Counted from the first letter of the stretch, positions 9,306 through 18,500 are shown. The stretch: DNA of 26,309 bases from Welwitschia mirabilis (GCA_051453625.1 JBOZIK010000001.1:197178664-197204972); one strand, 5' to 3'. Program-made: numbers and translations. The notes: generated by a model not told the origin, from the sequence alone.

Positions 9306-9411
9306 CAGATCACTGTGGATTGCAATCCACAGCCTCTGGATTGCGATCTGGGACCAATACAAAACATTTCAGTTGGAATCATGGGCCAAGTTATCTAGAT
9401 TGTGATTCCAA
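9306..9411. repeat. Cluster of palindromes and inverted repeats
   Basis: Positions 9313-9332 form a perfect 20-bp palindrome, CTGTGGATTGCAATCCACAG. It is enclosed by CAGATC at 9306-9311 and GATCTG at 9345-9350. A third GGATTGC stands at 9338-9344. Next to it, TTGGAATCA (9373-9381) pairs with TGATTCCAA (9403-9411). The words GATTGC/GATTGTGATTCC recur across about 110 bp. Such a cluster could be the core of a small foldback or MITE-type element, but no terminal repeat or target duplication was identified. Confidence 0.75.
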
Positions 9412-10149
9412 TCATTCTAGATTAGTGTGATTCATCCTTGTCTCAACAATGATGTACCCCAAACATACAAAGGAATTACATAGACACATGTCCTTTGGAA
9501 GACTTTGAACCAAAGGTATGATCGACCCACTAGAATGAATAAATATTATACAATTAACAAAGTTTTCAACATCAAGATGAAAGAAGTAACACTATTGCAA
9601 TGTCACTTGGATGAGATTGAATGTACTATTTTCTCAAATAAACCATTTAACATCCAAAGAAGATCTTAGAGCAGCTGCAATTCTTAGTTCTTTGCCAAAT
9701 TCATGGAAGCCGACACATACTACCTCACTGCTACTCTAAAAAAAGTGCCATCTCTTAACATTGTTAGCTCAAAGTTATTGGATAAATGATGTTGCTTATA
9801 AGTAGCGATGATCTTGCTCAATTTTGTCGTCTTCATCCAATTTCACTTTCATGTCCAATCCTTTAAAGAAGTTCTGGTAACCTTATCCATGCTCAATATC
9901 GACAATTAGTATGTCACATAGGTCTCGTTTTAGGTGTTTATCATGGCCCCTAGCAAATCCTTGACAGACCCTTGCAAGGTAGGTCAATTCAAGATAAACA
10001 AGACCTATGAAGCAAGTGCAGATTTGTATTAACGAAGACCATGTATTACAAAATGCCAAAACAAGTCATGTACCACATACAGCTCACCAAAACAAATCAA
10101 GGAGGAGGGAAAGTAGAAGAAGAGGGAATAATAGGAGAGGTCACCTAAA
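9412..10149. other. Non-coding DNA, nothing recognised
   Basis: On the minus strand there is a weak impression of more decayed coding sequence continuing from the region at 10150-11545, but no motif supports it. No RNA gene or repeat structure was seen. Confidence 0.4.
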
Positions 10150-11545
10150 GGGAAGCTACAAATGCAAACTCTTCCTCTTCTTCATCGATAGCTGGTTTGG
10201 CTGCATCCAATCCATTAGGTGTGATAGTGAAGGAATCCATCCGTTTAGTAATTTGGGCTAGTTGTTGGTTGACGCCATCGAAGTGAGATTTTTACTATTG
10301 AAACAGTGTGTGCCCAAGCTATGCTAAACCCTCTCGTACATTATCCATGCATTGGGACACCTCGAATCTAACGGATGTAATCTAAATTCAAAAGATTCCC
10401 ATGTGTCAGTAATTTGATGGTTGCTACAGGCTCACATATCCAACATCTATTGATCAACAAGTTGTCATAGCTACAAATTTATCCACTAACAAGTAGTACA
10501 CCTCTGAATGCAATGGTGATAAAGGAGGTGCAGCAAATGTGGAAGGGACTGGTGCAACAAAACTAGAGGGGCCCAGTGTGGAAGAAGAAGGAACAAGTGC
10601 AGCTGATGCAAAGGGTGGAGTCAGTTCTTATCCCATAGCTTGGCATTTTTCAATGCCATCTTTCACAAAGTCTGCATTGTCATGATGAAACTCAAAATGA
10701 AACCCACATGTGTGGGTGAAGGAACAAACTATCTAATTAACCTGTTGATAAGGCATGATGAAGGCAAAATTGCCGCCTTCCCCTCCTTGGTAAACCTTGC
10801 TATGAGGGACCAAATGAATGCAGATGAGTTTTGTTTGGTGTTCTCCAACATTGCCAAGATCATGAAAGCAGCAACCATCAAATGACTGGCATGAGAGGAT
10901 GGAATGGTATTTGCCTGAATGGCCTTGGCCACTATCTCCTGGCCCTCAGTCAAAATGCCTGGCTTGACTCCCTTAAGGTCCAATACTATTGCATAATTAG
11001 GAAGAAGCACACAAATAACCTTCCTTCTTTCCACGAAAGATCCAACAAGAGGAAGGAATTTGTGCCTTCTTCTGAACATGCTGGGTTCACAGGCCACAGT
11101 GTGAACACCAATCTTGATGCAGGCCTTACAAGTCGTGGAAGTTAAGAAATCTTTGTTTTCTTTCCTTGTTCTTCCTATGTTCAAGAACCCTTGATTTCTC
11201 TATCCAAAAATTGTCCATTGGCAGATACTATCGATTTCCAACAAAGGGCCTTGATTTTCTCCATCATGCACTTCTCTGTTTGCGTAAGAACTTCCTCGAA
11301 AGATCTCTCTACCAAAAACTAGGCTTCGCAAATTGCCGCTTGATGAAGTTCCTCTTTTTTTAATGCTCCAGTGTCCTCTAGGGTCTCCTCTTATGCTCCC
11401 TCTAGTTGCTCTTCTAGTTATTCTTTAGGAACATAGTCTGGATCTGCTTCTTGTGTGAAGGGAGTGGATGGATCTATTGCTTTTGGCAACCTTTTTAATG
11501 ATCTGGAAGATGATAGTAAACCCACTACGAAACACACATGAATTT
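10150..11545 (-). pseudogene. Broken open reading region of unknown family, possibly a retroelement gag
   Basis: I do not recognise this family. Reading the minus strand from 11545 leftward gives GLLSSSRSLKRLPKAIDPS, a Glu-rich part (LEEQLEG, EETLEDTGALKKEEL), and EKCMMEKIKALC before a stop near 11185. The longest open frame (11184-10729, 151 codons) then contains CEPSMFRRRHKFLPLVGSF, VICVLLPNYAIVLDLKGV, GILTEGQEIVAKAIQ and AFMILAMLENTKQNSSAF. A Pro/Ala/Ser-rich run follows (10620-10500), then HFDGVNQQLAQITKRMDSF and an acidic end with five Glu in a row (about 10280-10150). Several stops and frame changes break it. The coherent order of domains over 1.4 kb suggests a once-coding protein. An LTR-like block lies upstream on the same strand, so a gag-type protein is possible, but no zinc knuckle or enzyme motif was seen. 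Confidence 0.4.
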
Positions 11546-11929
11546 ATACAAAGAATAGCAGAGAGAGGGAAATAAGATAGTAAGGGAACTATAATATTCA
11601 AGTGTTGTCCTCTCTTTCAGGCAAATCACTAAATAAAGACAAATGTTTCTTCCCAAATAGTGGTTCTAGTAGTTTTCACACACACAAAAAGGATTGTTCT
11701 AATGTAAAGATGACACTCAATAGTATCATTGCTTCTAACATTTAGATAAAAGATTCAAGAGAAATGTAGCAAAACCCATCATCAAGTTGAAGACATCACT
11801 ATTGCATAATAATAATTACTATGATGCTTACAAAAGATTATCAAGTAGTCACAGACATCATCAAATATGTAATCCATGGAAAGAAGCACAGGCATCATGA
11901 CACAGAGCTAGCGCAAGCAAAACCCCAAG
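11546..11929. other. Spacer between the unknown coding region and the LTR-like block
   Basis: If 11930-12600 is a minus-strand 5' LTR, this would be the untranslated leader of that element. No primer-binding site could be identified with confidence. Nothing else was recognised. Confidence 0.35.
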
Positions 11930-12600
11930 AACACTTTTGCGATTGTGTTTCCAGAGAGGAACAAAAATACGAAAAAAAAAAAATGTAGGAAAGAGAGTAT
12001 TGAAGGAACCACTTTCTATTACTGAAAGAAGAAGTACAACACTTACAAACTGGAATCAAACCAGCAGAGTACAATGGCATTCAAAGCCTCACCCAGGCTT
12101 TACCACTTTGATGCTTGGTAGCCTTCAAGAGAGAATACAAGTAAGCCACCATCTTCACTAAGAACTATCAGCTCACTTTTCTTATGAAGAGCTCGTCTCA
12201 AGCTCTAACTCCAAGATCTCTCACTTCCCCCTTCTCGAAGTCCTTTACCAAGGCGTTCTCCAAGTCATGCTCTTCATCTCCTCGCACCCTCTTATTTATA
12301 GGGCTCCAAGAGGAATCCTTATCAACAAAGAATCCTCCTAATATTAGCCTTTTACACCATTCACTAAAAATAGAGTCTAAAGAATATTCCTTACACATGG
12401 ATTCCCTCTAAACATAATGTTCCTTACATGTTTGTCTTTTCCTAAACAAAACATATTCCACCTACCAAGATTCCTTCTATGCTAACTACACATGGTGCCT
12501 ACATGGCAGTATGCCACACAAACCTTAACAAATAGGCCCCTAACTAAAACACAATCTTTATCTTTATTTTTCTAGGGATGCTCCTGCATCACATCAATAT
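11930..12600 (-). promoter_or_regulatory. LTR-like block with TATA box (minus strand)
   Basis: On the minus strand, TATAAATA stands at 12300-12293 in the context CCCTATAAATAAGAGG, followed by a GA-rich stretch and, about 200 bp on, a T/G-rich region with TTTCAGTAATAGAAAG (near 12030-12010). This order of upstream region, TATA box, short transcribed part and polyadenylation-like end is typical of plant LTRs. A possible 5' boundary is TGTGATGCAGGAGC at about 12598; the 3' boundary is uncertain (a CTACA near 11980). No second copy of the block was found in the window, so it may be a solo LTR, or the 5' LTR of whatever element carried the coding region at 10150-11545. It could also be an ordinary promoter. 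Confidence 0.4.
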
Positions 12601-12949
12601 GTAACTGAATTTAGAAGTAAATTGCAATGATGTATATCCTAAGCAACCTAAGCTTATAAAGTCCGATAGTGTTATTTTCATGGTTGTAGCACACAAATAT
12701 TATATTTGTTGTTCACACATGCATTTCCTAACATTCCCAACCGCTAGACAATTTTGAAGTTTGGAAATATAGAATCAGAGTAGTTGATTCTGTCTGTAAA
12801 TGGTCACAATAATTTCTAGATAATTTATAGTCCTATCATTAGGCAACAAATTTAATACAAAAACATGAAATGAAGGTTGTGGTTAAGAAAGAGGCAGAAA
12901 AGCTAAGACGAATGCATATGAGAGCAAAGGGGAAGGGTATTGGTAAGAA
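12601..12949. other. Non-coding DNA, nothing recognised
   Basis: A short Lys/Arg-rich plus-strand reading near 12885-12955 (KLRRMHMRAKGKGIGKKS) was seen, but it is short, has a nearby stop and matches nothing I know. Confidence 0.35.
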
Positions 12950-13480
12950 GAGTTAGAAGGCCACAAACCCCAACATGCATTAGATAAAACTCAATCCAGT
13001 AGAGTATTTCCAAAGGATTATAATGAAGACTAATTAAACATTGTTATTGAAGACTCAAGGAAAATCATAAACAGTAGAATACACAGATGAAACATGGATG
13101 TCAATAGATTACAGAAGAAGAGATTACTCATAGATAGATGAGAGAGATGATGTTGCACTGGGTAAGTGCTAGAGAATAGCTAGAAAGCTAGAGGAAGCAA
13201 GGAAACCAAAAAGAAATCGACTGAAGCACGAGTTGGAACGATCTGGGTGATGGGAATTTATAAACCACTGACCCATCACTGGATAGTTGCGTCCTTGGAC
13301 AACTCAAGTGGTAGCAACTAAAGAACTTTCAAAATTTAAGAATTAGGAGTAATAATGCACACTTCTTCAGATATGGGTGATATTGGCTATCGAAATAAAA
13401 TGAATTGAGTAATGCTTTCAGTGAAAAACTCTCCTATCTAAGGCAGTTAACCAAACTAGGAAAAGAATTGGCTAAATTAT
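12950..13480 (-). promoter_or_regulatory. Second LTR-like block with TATA box (minus strand)
   Basis: TATAAATT lies at 13262-13255 on the minus strand, followed by CCCATCACCCAG, then a pyrimidine-rich and T/G-rich tail through about 12960 (TCTGTGTATTCTACTG, TTTATGATTTTCC). The layout is that of an LTR with U3, TATA box, R and U5. It lies on the same strand and downstream of the gypsy integrase at 14780-15629, so it could be the 3' LTR of that gypsy element. The partner 5' LTR would be to the right of the window, so this cannot be tested here. The borders are approximate. Confidence 0.35.
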
Positions 13481-14199
13481 TGTACTTAATGCACCTAATT
13501 TATGATGAAATTGGGGAGAAATGATAAAGGATGCCTTTCCAAGTATGGATAATCAACCTGCAATAGAAGCCTTCTGCATTGATTAAGATATCTTCAAAAG
13601 TGCATAGCCAGCTCAAAATCCACCACTCACTACATTGAGTCAAATTGAAAAAGTTGAAGGTCCATTGCCATAAGCAACGTTGTAAAACCATGGTAAATTG
13701 CATAGCCATCTTTCTCAACTAGGACAGCAGTACCACTACTATGCCCCAACACATGATACACCTAAACAACCTATGCTAGAATTCATCCTTCCGGAGTCGA
13801 ACCATATCACAAACCCCATAATCCANNNNNNNNNNTGGCAATCCATATGTCAAGCATCTGCATGCATCAACATGGCATTCCCATGACATAGGTGTTCCTT
13901 AAGACATCCCTTGATCAGTGCTTCAAAGGTTGTAACCACAACTAAACTTGGCACATCTTTAAGAAGGTATCTCCCAAATGATGTTGATCCTTTTTTTTAT
14001 TTGTTCAAAATTGGACACTTCTTTTGAAATGAGTCTAACTCAATAGAAGCACCATATAAGATCAATTCCGATCTGTAACTTTAAGTGGATTGATTCTTAG
14101 TGGCGTGCACCTGCAAAAGTTCACTATCAGAAGGGAAGATTAAAGATAAAAGTTCATGTTACTTAGAAAAGATTGGATGGAGTATCCTTTTCGTCACTC
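13481..14199. other. Unresolved region, possibly the 3' part of the gypsy element
   Basis: The minus strand has fragments of open frame (for example 13718-13500) without recognisable motifs. A gap of exactly 10 N lies at 13826-13835. Athila-like elements carry a long region between integrase and 3' LTR, and this could be its decayed form, but nothing in the sequence proves it. Confidence 0.3.
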
Positions 14200-14264
14200 T
14201 CTTCTCCGTTAAAGATTTTAGGTTATCACTAAGTAATCCCCCTCTTGCAAAGGGTCAATTAAAT
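14200..14264. repeat. 65-bp direct repeat, left flank of an assembly gap
   Basis: Positions 14200-14264 match 14710-14774 with a single mismatch (14210 T, 14720 G). The repeat ends exactly at the first N of the gap 14265-14709, and the second copy starts exactly after its last N. This is what overlapping contig ends look like when left unmerged. Confidence 0.95.
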
Positions 14265-14709
14265 NNNNNNNNNNNNNNNNNNNNNNNNNNNNNNNNNNNN
14301 NNNNNNNNNNNNNNNNNNNNNNNNNNNNNNNNNNNNNNNNNNNNNNNNNNNNNNNNNNNNNNNNNNNNNNNNNNNNNNNNNNNNNNNNNNNNNNNNNNNN
14401 NNNNNNNNNNNNNNNNNNNNNNNNNNNNNNNNNNNNNNNNNNNNNNNNNNNNNNNNNNNNNNNNNNNNNNNNNNNNNNNNNNNNNNNNNNNNNNNNNNNN
14501 NNNNNNNNNNNNNNNNNNNNNNNNNNNNNNNNNNNNNNNNNNNNNNNNNNNNNNNNNNNNNNNNNNNNNNNNNNNNNNNNNNNNNNNNNNNNNNNNNNNN
14601 NNNNNNNNNNNNNNNNNNNNNNNNNNNNNNNNNNNNNNNNNNNNNNNNNNNNNNNNNNNNNNNNNNNNNNNNNNNNNNNNNNNNNNNNNNNNNNNNNNNN
14701 NNNNNNNNN
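14265..14709. other. Assembly gap (445 N), possibly artificial
   Basis: The gap is flanked on both sides by the same 65-bp sequence, so its real length may be zero or negative. Frames drawn across it (14100-14837) should be ignored. Confidence 0.95.
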
Positions 14710-14774
14710 TCTTCTCCGTGAAAGATTTTAGGTTATCACTAAGTAATCCCCCTCTTGCAAAGGGTCAATTAAAT
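14710..14774. repeat. 65-bp direct repeat, right flank of the assembly gap
   Basis: Second copy of the 65-bp sequence at 14200-14264, with one mismatch. Confidence 0.95.
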
Positions 14775-14779
14775 GCAGA

Positions 14780-15629
14780 AGGGGGTCATAGATATTGGAT
14801 TCGTGATCTAGTAAGTTCAAAGTATGACAATCCTTGAAAAAATGAATAAGTGATATCAGCAGGAAGCACACAAGATTTACCATAACCCAATCCATAAGGA
14901 GAGATGCCAAGAGAATTTCTCCACGTAATTCTATAAGACCAAAGGACATCATCAAGTTTCAAAGCCAAATACTTACGTGAAGAGCTAACAATTTCTGAAG
15001 TGTGTTCTTGATTCCTCTATTATCATTTTCAACTTGACCGTCTGTTTGTAGATGATAAGCATTAGCAACACGATGTTCGATCCCAACTTGTAAGAGAAGT
15101 TTCCTAAGAATTTTATTGATAAAATGAGTTCCTTATTCACTTACAACAACTGTAGGAAAACCAAGACGAAAGAAAATATGAGACTTAACAAATTGACATA
15201 TAGTCAAAGCATCGTTGGTTATAGTAAGAAGGGCTTCTACCCACTTAGTTATATAATCAATGGCTATGAGAATGTACTTCTTTCCACAAGATGGAGGGGC
15301 TAAAAGGCCCAATGAAATCAAGTTCCCAATAATCCAAAGGTTCACATTATATAATAGGTTAAAGTGGCATATCTCCCTTATGAGTCAAACCTCCAAATTC
15401 TTAGCAAGCCTCACATTTCTTGACAAATTCAGAACAATCATGGAATAAGGAAGGCCAATAGATTTCGGCATGGGGGATTTTCATAGTTGTTTTATTTTAC
15501 TAAAGTGTCTTCCACAAACTCCCCTTTGACAAAGTTGTAAACGTTGTGATTGTTCTCATTCTGGAATGCATCTCCTTATGATTTGATTCTTGCACCTATG
15601 ATAAAGAAAAGGAGAGAGGCACTCGTAAT
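14780..15629 (-). pseudogene. Gypsy integrase, zinc-binding end and catalytic core (broken)
   Basis: Integrase inserts the cDNA into the genome. From 15629 leftward the minus strand reads ECLSPFLYHRC, KNQIIRRCIPE (then a stop), GRHFSK, IYWPSLFHDCSEFVKKCEAC, and after more frame changes ELDFIGPF, YILIAIDYITKWVEA, GTHFINKI, QTDGQVENDNRGIKNTLQKL, LDDVLWSYR, and YGKSCVLPADI near 14860. The first catalytic Asp (L-D-F-I-G-P-F) is present, followed by a frameshift. The second (normally S-D-G-G) is Glu followed by a TAA stop. The third catalytic Glu in Q-V-E remains. In the zinc domain the first His is replaced by Gln (LCQRG for the usual F-C-H). The TRIM at 15630 interrupts the front of the domain; the missing front lies at 15942-16115 and 22878-23100. 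Confidence 0.88.
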
Positions 15630-15736
15630 TGTTGGGCCCGTTACCATCACACCAAAAGCCATAACTTAGGTTGGAAATCAGAACCCTTCATATTTACCCA
15701 CTCATCAAGCTGGACATGGGGAGCACACACCCATCA
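15630..15736 (-). repeat. TRIM 3' LTR (minus strand)
   Basis: 107 bp. The plus strand starts TGTTGGGCCCG and ends ACACCCATCA. The inner end has TGATGG where the other LTR has TGTTGGG (minus strand), a point change. Confidence 0.88.
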
Positions 15737-15821
15737 ATCTCCCCCTCCATCCACATACTGAGTGCTCACATAATCCGAGAAGGCACTGACGAATTTGAAC
15801 ACGAAACCAAGCCAAAACCAT

Positions 15822-15834
15822 GGCTCTAATACTA
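15822..15834 (-). other. TRIM primer-binding site
   Basis: The minus strand reads TAGTATTAGAGCC, compared with TGGTATCAGAGCC in most plant elements primed by initiator tRNA-Met; two mismatches. It lies two bases after the 5' LTR. Confidence 0.85.
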
Positions 15835-15836
15835 AT

Positions 15837-15941
15837 TGTTGGGCCCCTTAGCGTCACACCAAAAGCCATGGCTTATGTGGAAACTAGACGCTTCATATTT
15901 ACCCCCTGGTTGGGCTAGGCATGGGGAGCGCATACCCAACA
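15837..15941 (-). repeat. TRIM 5' LTR (minus strand)
   Basis: 105 bp. The plus strand starts TGTTGGGCCCC and ends GCATACCCAACA. It pairs with 15630-15736 over its full length. Confidence 0.88.
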
Positions 15942-16115
15942 GTAATCACTTATCCTATAAAGAAAGATTTTTCATTGAGGAGGAGTCCAAGTATGAGGTG
16001 TTTTATAGGTAACAAGATAGCCCCTCATATTTACCCACTCATCCAGTTGTGCATGGGGAACGCACACCCAACAATAATCACTTATCCTATGGAGAGATTT
16101 TTTTATTGAGAAGGA
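15891..16115. repeat. Tandem duplication of about 130 bp (TRIM end plus gypsy sequence), second copy split by copia
   Basis: Copy 1 is 15891-16020: the last 51 bp of the TRIM LTR plus 79 bp of gypsy sequence ending GTTTTATAGG then TAACAAGATAG. Copy 2 starts at 16023 with TCATATTTACCC, passes a second LTR end (CACACCCAACA at 16072) and the same gypsy text (CACTTATCCTAT), and is cut at 16115 by the copia LTR. It resumes after copia at 22878-22918 (GTTTTATAGG then TAACAAGGTAG). Copy 2 without the copia is about 129 bp. The copies are clearly related but have many substitutions. Confidence 0.85.
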
Positions 16116-17262
16116 TGTTGTATCTTCTTGTGACAATTTAGTCACTTTACACCACTTTCATCATTTGAGATGTAAGCAACACATGCATTTATATCTTCTC
16201 CATCAAAAACCTCATTTCTCATTGCCAAAATTGTTATCCAAACACATATTCATGATGCCTAAGTATAGGGAAAATATCTAAAAAATTAGATTTGCCATAC
16301 CAATATTTCATAAAGGTCATTAGGTAAGTCTTAACTAGTGCTTAACTAACTGCCTTCTTAATTAATGCTCAAATCAACATGATCTTTGCATCATGTGAAT
16401 CGCCTTGAAGAGTACATCAGATTCATGTTCTTACATCAAATAAATGAGGTAGCTACATGCTAAATCCAACATATTCTTTCCATAACTACTTATATAGTTG
16501 TCTTGATTTTGAGGCACAAATGAGTTCCAAACATGATGAAAATAATACTATAAGATGAGCAAATCATGCAGTTCATCTTGAAATCAGAAGTCCAAAATTC
16601 CAAGCAGATTTGTTAATCAAGTTAGGTAAATCTTAACTAACTAACTAACCGGAATTAAACAATCAAGGTCTTATTTGAAAGGGCATTAAGAGTAGATCAC
16701 AAACCTATAATTTGTTTGTTGTTTAGTGGTCAGAAATTGCTCCAGATTTAAAAAACGAATTTTAGAAATGAAAAACCTTTAAAAGGGCCCCTCAAAACTG
16801 AATTAAAAGCCAATTTTAAAGTCAATTTTTTAAAAGCAAAGAAGGCAAGAAATTATGACAGTTTTCTTAGGAGCCTTACGTAGACATAAAAAATTAATTT
16901 GTTAACCATCAAGTGGTGCCTCTTCAAATTAAGAGATGTGTCTCTTGAAAAGACACTCTTTGAAGCATTCAAATATGGCAAGAAGCCATTTTTCAAAAGC
17001 ATCCAGAAGTAAGAAAGAGAAGCAAAACTAAAGGAGAAAAGGAAGAACCAACAGCAAGAGGAGCATCTCCTATTGTAAGGCATATGTAGCATTCCCTTAG
17101 CCTGTGTGGCTGTTCACTATTATAAACAAAATTCTTTCATTCCTAAAAAGGTTGATTTAGTACTAAATCTGATTTAATATTTTAATTATTTGCTGTTAAT
17201 CGTATTATTTCTCCTCATAAATTTATACTGACTATGGTATTTTGGGACTGCTACATACTACA
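16116..17262 (+). repeat. Copia 5' LTR (1147 bp)
   Basis: Starts TGTTGTATCTTC and ends TGCTACATACTACA. It aligns along its length with 21701-22877, including the shared CTTAACTAACTAACTAACC (about 16630). It lacks about 70 bp present in the 3' LTR near 22630-22700 and carries extra sequence near 16970-17060. The primer-binding site starts 3 bp after its end. Confidence 0.93.
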
Positions 17263-17265
17263 TTT

Positions 17266-17278
17266 TGGTATTAGAGCC
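17266..17278 (+). other. Copia primer-binding site
   Basis: TGGTATTAGAGCC, one mismatch to the 13-base site complementary to initiator tRNA-Met. It lies three bases after the 5' LTR. Confidence 0.93.
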
Positions 17279-17496
17279 AAAATACAAGGAAAATTCATTA
17301 AAAAATAGCAAATAAATCAGATTTGAAAGGAGAAAAGAGTTATTAAAACTGGGTAAGTTTGACANNNNNNNNNNNNNNNNNNNNNNNNNNNNNNNNNNNN
17401 NNNNNNNNNNNNNNNNNNNNNNNNNNNNNNNNNNNNNNNNNNNNNNNNNNNNNNNNNNNNNNNNNNNNNNNNNNNNNNNNNNNNNNNNNNAGGAGA

Positions 17497-17598
17497 AAGC
17501 CAAAGAAAGAAGGCACCAATTTAGAAGAATTTATCTCAAAACAAGAAAAGCCAAAGAAAGAAAGCACTAATTTAGAAGACTCTGTGTCAAAAAAAGGA
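17497..17598 (+). repeat. 51-bp (17-residue) tandem repeat in copia leader, next to a gap
   Basis: Two in-frame copies read KPKKEGTNLEEFISKQE and KPKKESTNLEDSVSKKG. The assembly gap 17365-17490 lies directly upstream, so more copies may be hidden; a tandem array would explain why assembly failed. The frame stops at 17625 and is not in frame with gag. It may be a small leader-encoded peptide or the N-terminal part of gag before a frameshift. Confidence 0.8.
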
Positions 17599-17624
17599 AG
17601 AAGTCCTAGTCATAAGCCAAACTA

Positions 17625-18500
17625 ACAGTGTCCCCATGTTCAACAAGGACCACTTTGACATAGGGAAAATCAAAATGTCAATGCATCTCAAGTCTCTCGG
17701 ATTGTGGACTTCCTCCCAAAATGACATTGATATTCTTGTGCCTAGAACTGATCCAAAAGAAAAGGCTGAAGAAGAACAACATAAAATAAATGATGCAAAA
17801 TTTATGGCAGCAATATATGCTGCCTTCAGTTGGGGGGTGGAACATATTATATCCTATACAAGAGGGAAGAAGTTGTGGAAGGGCTTGGATGAGGTCTACC
17901 TTGGACATCAAAAGGTTCAAGGAATAAAACTCCAAAATTTTAGGGCTGAGTATGAAACATAAGAATGAAAGAAGATGACAGTGTAGAAGAATAAGAATAT
18001 GTCATGAAAGTAAGAGATGTAGTAAACAGGTTGCATGTTGCTAGTCATAATGTCTCTTCTAATGAAGTTGCCTTCACGGTGTTGAGATCCCTCACCCCAA
18101 AATTCATGAAAACATTCATTGTGCTCAGTAACACACTTCATTTAAGTAGTATGTCATTGAAAGAATTGACTGAAAGGCTTATTGAAGCTGAATTTACCTT
18201 TAAGATCCGATGGGATATAAAACAACACCATCTCCCTTAATGTAGTTCAACAACAACAAAATCAAGAAAATGAATTTGCTTTAGTAGAAGGAAATGGAAG
18301 AAGGTTTGGAAGAGGAAGAAGAGGGAATGGTGGCAGATGTGGTAACTCCATCACCCAAAATACATCTCAAGATAATGGGTCAAACAATGTTGGAAGAGGA
18401 AGAGGCAATAATAGCAAAGCCAAGACATGTTATTATCGTAGCAAAGTTGGTTACCTTGCGAAGAATTGCAGACAAAGAATTTATGATGAAGTAAAAAGTG
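17625..18500 (+). pseudogene. Copia gag (capsid and nucleocapsid), broken
   Basis: Gag forms the particle that packages the element's RNA. The frame 17636-17962 has the copia UBN2-type layout: IGKIKMSMHLKSLGLW, then HKINDAKFMAAIYAAF, GKKLWKGLDEVYLGHQKVQ and LQNFRAEYET. The usual W in the I-W-K-I-K-M motif is G. A stop at 17960 and a frame change lead to 18004-18240 with VVNRLHVASHNVSSNEVAF, VLRSLTPKF and SLKELTERLIEAE. A Gly/Arg-rich stretch (FGRGRRGNGGRCGN, VGRGRGNN) precedes a zinc knuckle at 18428-18469, CYYRSKVGYLAKNC. The C-x2-C-x4-H-x4-C pattern has lost its second Cys (now Arg) and its His (now Tyr), both explained by single T-to-C or C-to-T changes. Confidence 0.9.

Larger units (their letters stand above)
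15630..15941 (-). mobile_element. TRIM (miniature LTR retrotransposon), complete, 312 bp
   Basis: The element has two LTR-like ends (15837-15941 and 15630-15736), each starting TG and ending CA on the minus strand, with an internal region of 100 bp. Read on the minus strand, the 5' LTR ends in GGGGCCCAACA and is followed two bases later by TAGTATTAGAGCC (15834-15822), 11 of 13 matches to the initiator-tRNA-Met primer-binding site. A purine tract GGAGGGGGAGAT lies directly before the 3' LTR (15748-15737). The 5-bp direct repeat GTAAT flanks it (15625-15629 and 15942-15946). There is no coding capacity. TRIMs move using enzymes of other LTR elements. It sits in the gypsy integrase. The two LTRs differ at about a fifth of positions by eye, so the insertion is old. 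Confidence 0.9.

Noticed and set aside
10640-11145. Plus-strand frames of 81 and 104 codons
   Set aside because: They are shadows of the minus-strand frame 10729-11184, whose translation is more protein-like.
11937-12411. Plus- and minus-strand frames of 61-75 codons
   Set aside because: They lie in the LTR-like block and its edge; composition is Ser/Lys-rich by base bias, with no motifs.
13500-13960. Second gypsy RNase H domain of the Tat/Ogre type in the minus strand
   Set aside because: A vague resemblance in one frame (GHSSGTAVLVEKDGYAI) lacks the conserved acidic residues and is crossed by stops and a gap.
14100-14837. 245-codon plus-strand frame
   Set aside because: It is open only because of the 445-N gap; the ends are the duplicated 65-bp flank.
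17258-17567. Minus-strand frames near the copia leader
   Set aside because: They are mostly N and lie opposite the copia leader repeat.
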